The position numbers and the translations under genes were made by a program. Positions 6,754 to 10,815 of a DNA stretch of 10,815 bases are shown one piece after another. The notes beneath the pieces are model-generated. The model worked only from the letters and a program-made list of their open reading frames with translations. It did no database searches and had not been told where the DNA came from. The stretch is from NCBI GenBank assembly GCA_029932425.1, contig JAOZQC010000060.1, forward strand, positions 1 to 10,815, in the 5' to 3' direction. This DNA comes from Planctomycetota bacterium. GTDB taxonomy: Bacteria > Planctomycetota > JAJSAM01. Positions within the stretch are counted from its first letter, which is position 1. The number at the start of each line of letters is the position of its first letter.

Positions 6754-9700
6754 ATGATACCGAGACTCCTGTCACGCCTGTTCGCCCGGATCCGCCTCTG
6801 CCGTTCCCCGGCGGGGTTGCCGCCGGGGACGATCGTGCTCTTCCCCGTGGACCCCCACCGGCTCGCCTGCGGCCTGGCGGGGATCGTGGAGGTGGTGCGG
6901 GACGAACCGGGGGAGCGGCCCGACCCCGCCCCCGCCCGGGCCGCGGCCGCCGCCCTCCCCGACCACGGCCTGGGACGGAGCGACGGCGAGGACTACGCGG
7001 GGGGCGAGCCGGCCCTGGCCGCCCTGGAATCCCTGGTGCGGGCGCTGCGGCTTCCCGCGGTCTTCCCGGTCCTCTACGACGACGCGGAGTACCGGGAGCG
7101 GCTCGCGGAGATCGCCCGGGCGGTGGACGCCTTCGCCGGGGAAGAGGCGGACCGCATGGACCGCGGCGAGGTCCTGCCCGACCCCGCCGTCCAGGAGGTG
7201 GTGAACGCCCGGCTCGTCCGCCTCCGGGACGCGGCCTGGGCCATCGAGCGCGAGCTCCTCGCGAACGTGGACCGGGTCCGGGAGCTCGTGGCGGGGCGCG
7301 AGGCCTCCCCGAAGGCGATCCGGGAGTACCGGAAGGCCAACCTCATCCTGAACGCCCTCGATCGCCTCGAGATCCGGGGCCGCGACTCCGCGGGCATCAG
7401 CTTCCAGGCGGCGTTCCCGGACGCCGCCGCCGCGGATCGACTCCTCGAGGGGTGTGCGGCGGAGGTGGCGGAACGCGCCGCCCGGCCCGACTTCACGGAC
7501 GGGGCCCTCGCCCGGAGCGACGACGGGGCCGTGGTCACCCTCGTCTACAAGGTGGCGGCGGAGGTGGGGAAGCTCGGGGACAACGTGGCCGCGCTCCGGA
7601 AGAAGGTGGCCGCCGACGATCTCCTCCACGCCCTCCTCTCCCACCCGGAGGTCCAGGTTCTGGTGATGGCCCACACGCGGTGGGCCAGCAACGGGATCAT
7701 CAACCTCGCCAACTGCCACCCCCTCGACAACGCCTGCGCGGAGGAGGCGGCCCCGCCCGCGCTGGGGGAGGGCCATCCCCGCGGCCCGCGCGCCCCGCGG
7801 ATCCACGTGGCCCTGAACGGGGACATCGACAACTACCTCGCCCTCCGCCGCCGGTTCGAGGACGAGACGGGGCGCCGCCTGCCCGAACGGATCACCACGG
7901 ACGCCAAGATCATCGCCCTCTGGATCGACCATTACCTCCGGAAGGGTCACGACCTCGAGGAGGCGTTCCTGCGGGCGGTGGCGGACTTCGAGGGCTCGGC
8001 GGCGATCCTCATGATGAGCGACCTGGAGCCCGGGCGACTCTTTCTCTCCCTCAAGGGCTCGGGGCAGTCCCTCTACGTGGGGCTCCCTCCGGAAGGCTAC
8101 GTGGTGGCGTCCGAGATCTACGGGCTGGTGGAGGAGACGGACCGGTTCGTGAAGCTCTCGGGAGAGAAGGAGCGGGTTCCGGGGGACGGGCGGACCCGGG
8201 GCCAGGTCTTCGTCCTCGACCGCGGGCGGCGGGGGCCGGATGGAATCCGGGCGTTCGGCCACGACGGCGTCCCGATCCCCCTCGACGAGGACGCGGTGCA
8301 GGCGGCGGAGATCACCACCCGGGACGTGGACCGGGGGGACTTCCCCCACTACTTCCTGAAGGAGGTCGCCCAGGCCCACGCCTCGGTGGCGAAGACCCTC
8401 CGGGGCAAGTCCGACCGGGAGGGTCGGATCCGGTTCGGGGAGGAGACGATCGGCCCGCGCCTGGGAGAGGCTCTGGCCGGCGGCCGCCTGGCCCGGATCG
8501 CGGTGGTGGGGCAGGGAACGGCGGCGGTGGCGGCGCAGGGAGTGGCCGCGTTTCTCGGGGACTGCCTGGCGGGAAGCGGGATCCACGTGGCCGCCCTGAA
8601 GGCCTCGGAGCTCTCCGGCTTCGGGCTCCGGGACGAGATGTCCGACACCCTCGTCATCGCCGTCACCCAGTCCGGGGCCACCGCGGACACCAACCGGGCG
8701 GTGGACCTCGCCAAGGAGCGCGGCGCCCACACCCTGGCCATCGTGAACCGCCGCAACTCGGACATCACCTTCAAGACGGAGGGCGTTCTCTACACCTCCG
8801 ACGGCCGGGACGTGGAGATGTCCGTGGCCTCCACCAAGGCCTTCTACAGCCAGGTGGCGGCGGGGGCGCTGCTGGGCCTGGCCCTGGGACGGAGGGCGGG
8901 AGCGCTGTCCGCCGGGGACGCCTCCCTCCGCATCGAGGAGCTCCGCGAGCTGCCCCGGCTCCTCCGGGAGGTCTTCGCCCTGGGGCCCCGCATCGAGGAG
9001 GCGGCCCGGACCCTGGCGCCCACCCGCCGGTACTGGGCGGTGGTGGGGTCCGGTCCGAACCGCATCGCCGCCGAGGAGGTCCGGATCAAGCTCTCGGAGC
9101 TCTGCTACAAGTCGATCTCCTCCGACTCCGTGGAGGACAAGAAGCACATCGACCTCTCCTCGGAGTCGCTCATGCTCGTGCTCGCGGCGGGGAACGGCGA
9201 CGCGGTGCTCCGCGACCTGGCCAAGGACGTGGCGATCTTCAAGGCGCACCGGGCGCTGCCGGTGGTGTTCGCCACGCGGGGGGACCGCCGCTTCGACGCC
9301 TACGCGGCGGCGGTGATCGAGCTGCCGGAAGCGCCCCCCCTCCTCTCCATGATCCTCTGCACGATGGCCGGCCACCTCTTCGGCTACCACGCGGCCCGCG
9401 CCATCGACGAGGGGGCGCGGTTCCTGGGCCGGATCCGGTCGCTGGTGGTCCGGTCCCTCGATGCGAACGGCGGGATGATGCTCCGGGAGCTGGCCGACCT
9501 CCAGCGGGAGTACCGGGCGCGCCTGCGCTCCGGGACCTTCGCCTCCGCCCTGGAGGCGGAGACCGCGGCGGAGCTGCTGCTCCTTCTCAAGTACGCGGCG
9601 GGGGAGATCCCCCCCCTGAGCTTCGGAGAGGAGTACGGCCGGGGGGTGAGCGTGGCCGACATCCACTCCGCCCTCCTGGAGCACCTCGTCCGGGCCATCG

Positions 9701-10347
9701 ACCAGACCTCCCGGCCCATCGACGCCATCAAGCACCAGGCCAAGATCGTCACCGTGGGTACGAGCCGCACCGAGGAGGAGCCGGAGGGGGTGATCTTCGC
9801 CGCCCTGGCCGCGGCGGGGCTCTCCTCGAAGGACATCCCCCTCGCCGACCGGGCCCGGCTCTCGGAGATGCAGCTCGCGGTGGGGGAGGTCACGGGCCTG
9901 ACCCGGTACGCCCTCGAGAATCTCCGGGAGGACGGGAGCCCCGGGCCGGACACGCGGATCCGGGCGGTGGCCCGGACGGGGTCCGCGGCCGCCATCGTCT
10001 CCCGGGCCGAGCAGTGGGTTCCGCTCAAGGGGACCAAGCGGGCGGTGGTGAAGGAGCGCCGGGCCTACATCGGCGTGGGCCTGAAGGACGGGCGCCGCAT
10101 CGCCATCGTCCCCCTCGTGGACCACCGCTACAAGGTGAACGCCCTGGCCCTGCTCCACCTCGCCTTCCGGGAGGAGATGACGGTGGGCGAGAAGATCCGG
10201 GCCCTCGGCGACCGCTACGAGGAGATCGTGAACGGCGTCACCGAGGCGGACGTCCCCTGGCGGGACGACCTCCTGGCCCCGATCTCCCCCGACGAGCTCT
10301 TCACCTCCCCGCCCGCCGCCCTGGTGCAGCGGCTCGTCCGCGCCTGA
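6754..10347 (+). CDS. Giant GlmS-like protein: class II glutamine amidotransferase plus two SIS domains, with insertions and C-terminal extension
   Basis: This is a 1197-residue protein; ATG 6754 has GGAG at 6742-6745, eight bases upstream. GlmS makes glucosamine-6-phosphate from fructose-6-phosphate and glutamine and is about 609 residues. Glutaminase half: CGLAGIV places the nucleophile at Cys39, RGRDSAG is at 208-214, HTRWASNG at 307-314 (Arg309/Trp310 match E. coli Arg73/Trp74), NG at 355-356 (Asn98/Gly99) and Asp383 (Asp123). SIS1: GQGT 586-589, TQSGATADT 638-646 and ASTKAF 692-697. SIS2 starts near 760; Lys779, Glu782 and His798 match Lys485, Glu488 and His504 with identical spacing. 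The tail motif QAKIVTV puts Lys997 opposite Schiff-base Lys603, but about 100 residues later than expected. About 144 residues are inserted between Cys39 and RGRDS, 54 more before HTRWA, and about 200 residues follow the tail. Cys39 needs propeptide removal or a later start. An intact transferase/isomerase site suggests GlcN6P synthesis or a related sugar amination; the true substrate is unknown. Confidence 0.85.
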   Translation: MIPRLLSRLFARIRLCRSPAGLPPGTIVLFPVDPHRLACGLAGIVEVVRDEPGERPDPAPARAAAAALPDHGLGRSDGEDYAGGEPALAALESLVRALRLPAVFPVLYDDAEYRERLAEIARAVDAFAGEEADRMDRGEVLPDPAVQEVVNARLVRLRDAAWAIERELLANVDRVRELVAGREASPKAIREYRKANLILNALDRLEIRGRDSAGISFQAAFPDAAAADRLLEGCAAEVAERAARPDFTDGALARSDDGAVVTLVYKVAAEVGKLGDNVAALRKKVAADDLLHALLSHPEVQVLVMAHTRWASNGIINLANCHPLDNACAEEAAPPALGEGHPRGPRAPRIHVALNGDIDNYLALRRRFEDETGRRLPERITTDAKIIALWIDHYLRKGHDLEEAFLRAVADFEGSAAILMMSDLEPGRLFLSLKGSGQSLYVGLPPEGYVVASEIYGLVEETDRFVKLSGEKERVPGDGRTRGQVFVLDRGRRGPDGIRAFGHDGVPIPLDEDAVQAAEITTRDVDRGDFPHYFLKEVAQAHASVAKTLRGKSDREGRIRFGEETIGPRLGEALAGGRLARIAVVGQGTAAVAAQGVAAFLGDCLAGSGIHVAALKASELSGFGLRDEMSDTLVIAVTQSGATADTNRAVDLAKERGAHTLAIVNRRNSDITFKTEGVLYTSDGRDVEMSVASTKAFYSQVAAGALLGLALGRRAGALSAGDASLRIEELRELPRLLREVFALGPRIEEAARTLAPTRRYWAVVGSGPNRIAAEEVRIKLSELCYKSISSDSVEDKKHIDLSSESLMLVLAAGNGDAVLRDLAKDVAIFKAHRALPVVFATRGDRRFDAYAAAVIELPEAPPLLSMILCTMAGHLFGYHAARAIDEGARFLGRIRSLVVRSLDANGGMMLRELADLQREYRARLRSGTFASALEAETAAELLLLLKYAAGEIPPLSFGEEYGRGVSVADIHSALLEHLVRAIDQTSRPIDAIKHQAKIVTVGTSRTEEEPEGVIFAALAAAGLSSKDIPLADRARLSEMQLAVGEVTGLTRYALENLREDGSPGPDTRIRAVARTGSAAAIVSRAEQWVPLKGTKRAVVKERRAYIGVGLKDGRRIAIVPLVDHRYKVNALALLHLAFREEMTVGEKIRALGDRYEEIVNGVTEADVPWRDDLLAPISPDELFTSPPAALVQRLVRA

Positions 10348-10358
10348 GATACCCTGTA

Positions 10359-10376
10359 CCGCCGACCTTCCGGCGG
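10359..10376. terminator. Hairpin between convergent genes
   Basis: CCGCCG (10359-10364) and CGGCGG (10371-10376) form a perfect six-pair stem with a six-base loop, in the middle of the 34-bp gap where the GlmS-like gene and the TPR gene converge. The position suits a shared bidirectional terminator. There is no T-tract on either side, so intrinsic termination is uncertain. Confidence 0.4.
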
Positions 10377-10381
10377 GAACG

Positions 10382-10815
10382 TCACCGGGGTGCACGAAGG
10401 TTCCCGCCTCCGCATTCCGCCAGGCGTTCCAGGGCGCGGGCGATCTCCTCCTCTCCGCGGCGGCGGTGGAGCCCGGCCAGCCGCCGGAGGGCCGCGGCGG
10501 GCCAGGGATAGACCCCGGCGGCGCGGATGCCGCGCGTGAGCTCGCGGATCGCCTCCTCCTCCCGGCCCCGGCGGAGGAGGGCCTCCGCCAGGGCTGCCCG
10601 CGCCTCCAGGCGGTCCGGGTCCGCCCGCACCGCCTCGCGGAGCCGGGCCAGGGCCTCCCGGGGCCTTCCCGCCTCCCGGAGGGCCTCTGCCAGGTCCAGG
10701 TGGATGCGGACGTTCTCCGGGTCGTGGGCCAGGGCCCGCTCGTACTCCCGGGCCGCGCCCTCCGGGTCCCGGGCGGCCCGGAGGGCCGCCGCCCGGCGGT
10801 AGGCGTCGAGCACCG
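10382..10815 (-). CDS. TPR-repeat protein, truncated at the window edge
   Basis: The frame runs off the right edge; a GTG at 10813 is present but probably internal. The visible 143 residues are mainly tetratricopeptide repeats of about 34 residues with the usual A/G/Y pattern: GAAREYERALAHDPENV, then DLAEALREAGRPREALARLREAVRADPDR, described here as one unit at about 39-67, then a third unit ALAEALLRRGREEEAIREL and a degenerate C-terminal pair of helices ending RRRGEEEIARALERL. TPRs mediate protein-protein contacts; partners and location cannot be seen. The composition is extremely rich in Ala, Arg, Glu and Leu, as expected for helical repeats in a high-GC genome. It is convergent with the GlmS-like gene. 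Confidence 0.8.
   Translation of the reverse strand, partial: VLDAYRRAAALRAARDPEGAAREYERALAHDPENVRIHLDLAEALREAGRPREALARLREAVRADPDRLEARAALAEALLRRGREEEAIRELTRGIRAAGVYPWPAAALRRLAGLHRRRGEEEIARALERLAECGGGNLRAPR

Noticed and set aside
3413..6775. Long minus-strand open frame spanning the PQQ gene, the divergent region and the phosphoesterase gene
   Set aside because: It overlaps two well-supported genes in another frame, crosses a promoter region and has Arg/Gly/Pro-rich composition typical of GC-driven shadow frames.
10350..10356. TACCCT-like hexamer after the GlmS-like gene as a promoter
   Set aside because: No plus-strand gene follows within the window; the position is a convergent gap.
6772..10395. 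Very long open frame on the minus strand opposite the GlmS-like gene
   Set aside because: It mirrors the real gene, has low-complexity Gly/Arg/Pro/Val/His composition and no recognisable motif. Stop codons are rare on both strands at this GC content.
7452..10511. Second long plus-strand frame over the GlmS-like gene
   Set aside because: No family motifs, biased composition, and the GlmS frame carries all catalytic signatures throughout.
1..10815. Defence system, toxin-antitoxin, phage or mobile element
   Set aside because: No transposase, integrase, restriction, nuclease-helicase or CRISPR signature was found. The NYN protein alone is not evidence of a defence or toxin locus because no partner antitoxin gene is next to it.

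Overview
The window is a very GC-rich piece of bacterial chromosome with dense coding. It holds six genes: four complete genes are preceded by a 3'-terminal fragment at the left edge and followed by a gene that runs off the right edge. The combination of a secreted multi-domain DUF1080-type protein, a secreted PQQ-propeller protein with a short 'V-L-R-S-G..I-x-G-E-I-V' domain, and TPR repeats resembles Planctomycetota or a similar high-GC environmental lineage. That placement is an impression from gene content, not a phylogenetic result. I see no tRNA, rRNA, CRISPR, transposase, phage or recognisable defence gene.

Layout: (1) 1-669 (+), the end of a beta-carbonic anhydrase-like protein with an unusual Cys spacing and a proline-rich tail. 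(2) 813-2441 (+), an exported protein with three beta-sandwich (DUF1080/LamG-like) domains. (3) 2494-3474 (+), a NYN (LabA/DUF88) predicted ribonuclease with a possible LOTUS/OST-HTH-like C-terminal domain. A hairpin-rich convergent gap follows. (4) 5730-3622 (-), an exported PQQ beta-propeller protein with C-terminal accessory domains. A short divergent promoter region of about 100 bp follows. (5) 5831-6694 (+), a YkuE-type metallophosphoesterase with a Tat signal. (6) 6754-10347 (+), a giant GlmS-like amidotransferase/double-SIS protein of 1197 residues, about twice the size of GlmS. (7) 10815-10382 (-), the end of a TPR protein, convergent with the giant GlmS homologue across a 34-bp gap containing a hairpin.

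The genes do not form one obvious pathway. Genes 2 and 3 may be co-transcribed (52-bp gap). Genes 5 and 6 are co-directional with a 59-bp gap and could both serve the cell envelope: GlmS supplies glucosamine-6-phosphate for peptidoglycan and lipopolysaccharide, and YkuE/LpxG-type phosphoesterases act on envelope substrates. This link is inference.

The most interesting item is the giant GlmS-like protein. Every GlmS catalytic residue I looked for can be placed by motif and spacing. However, the catalytic Cys is buried 38 residues from the best-supported start, large segments are inserted in the glutaminase domain, about 100 residues are inserted ahead of the tail carrying the Schiff-base Lys, and about 200 residues follow that tail. 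It may be a distinct, undescribed amidotransferase/isomerase family.
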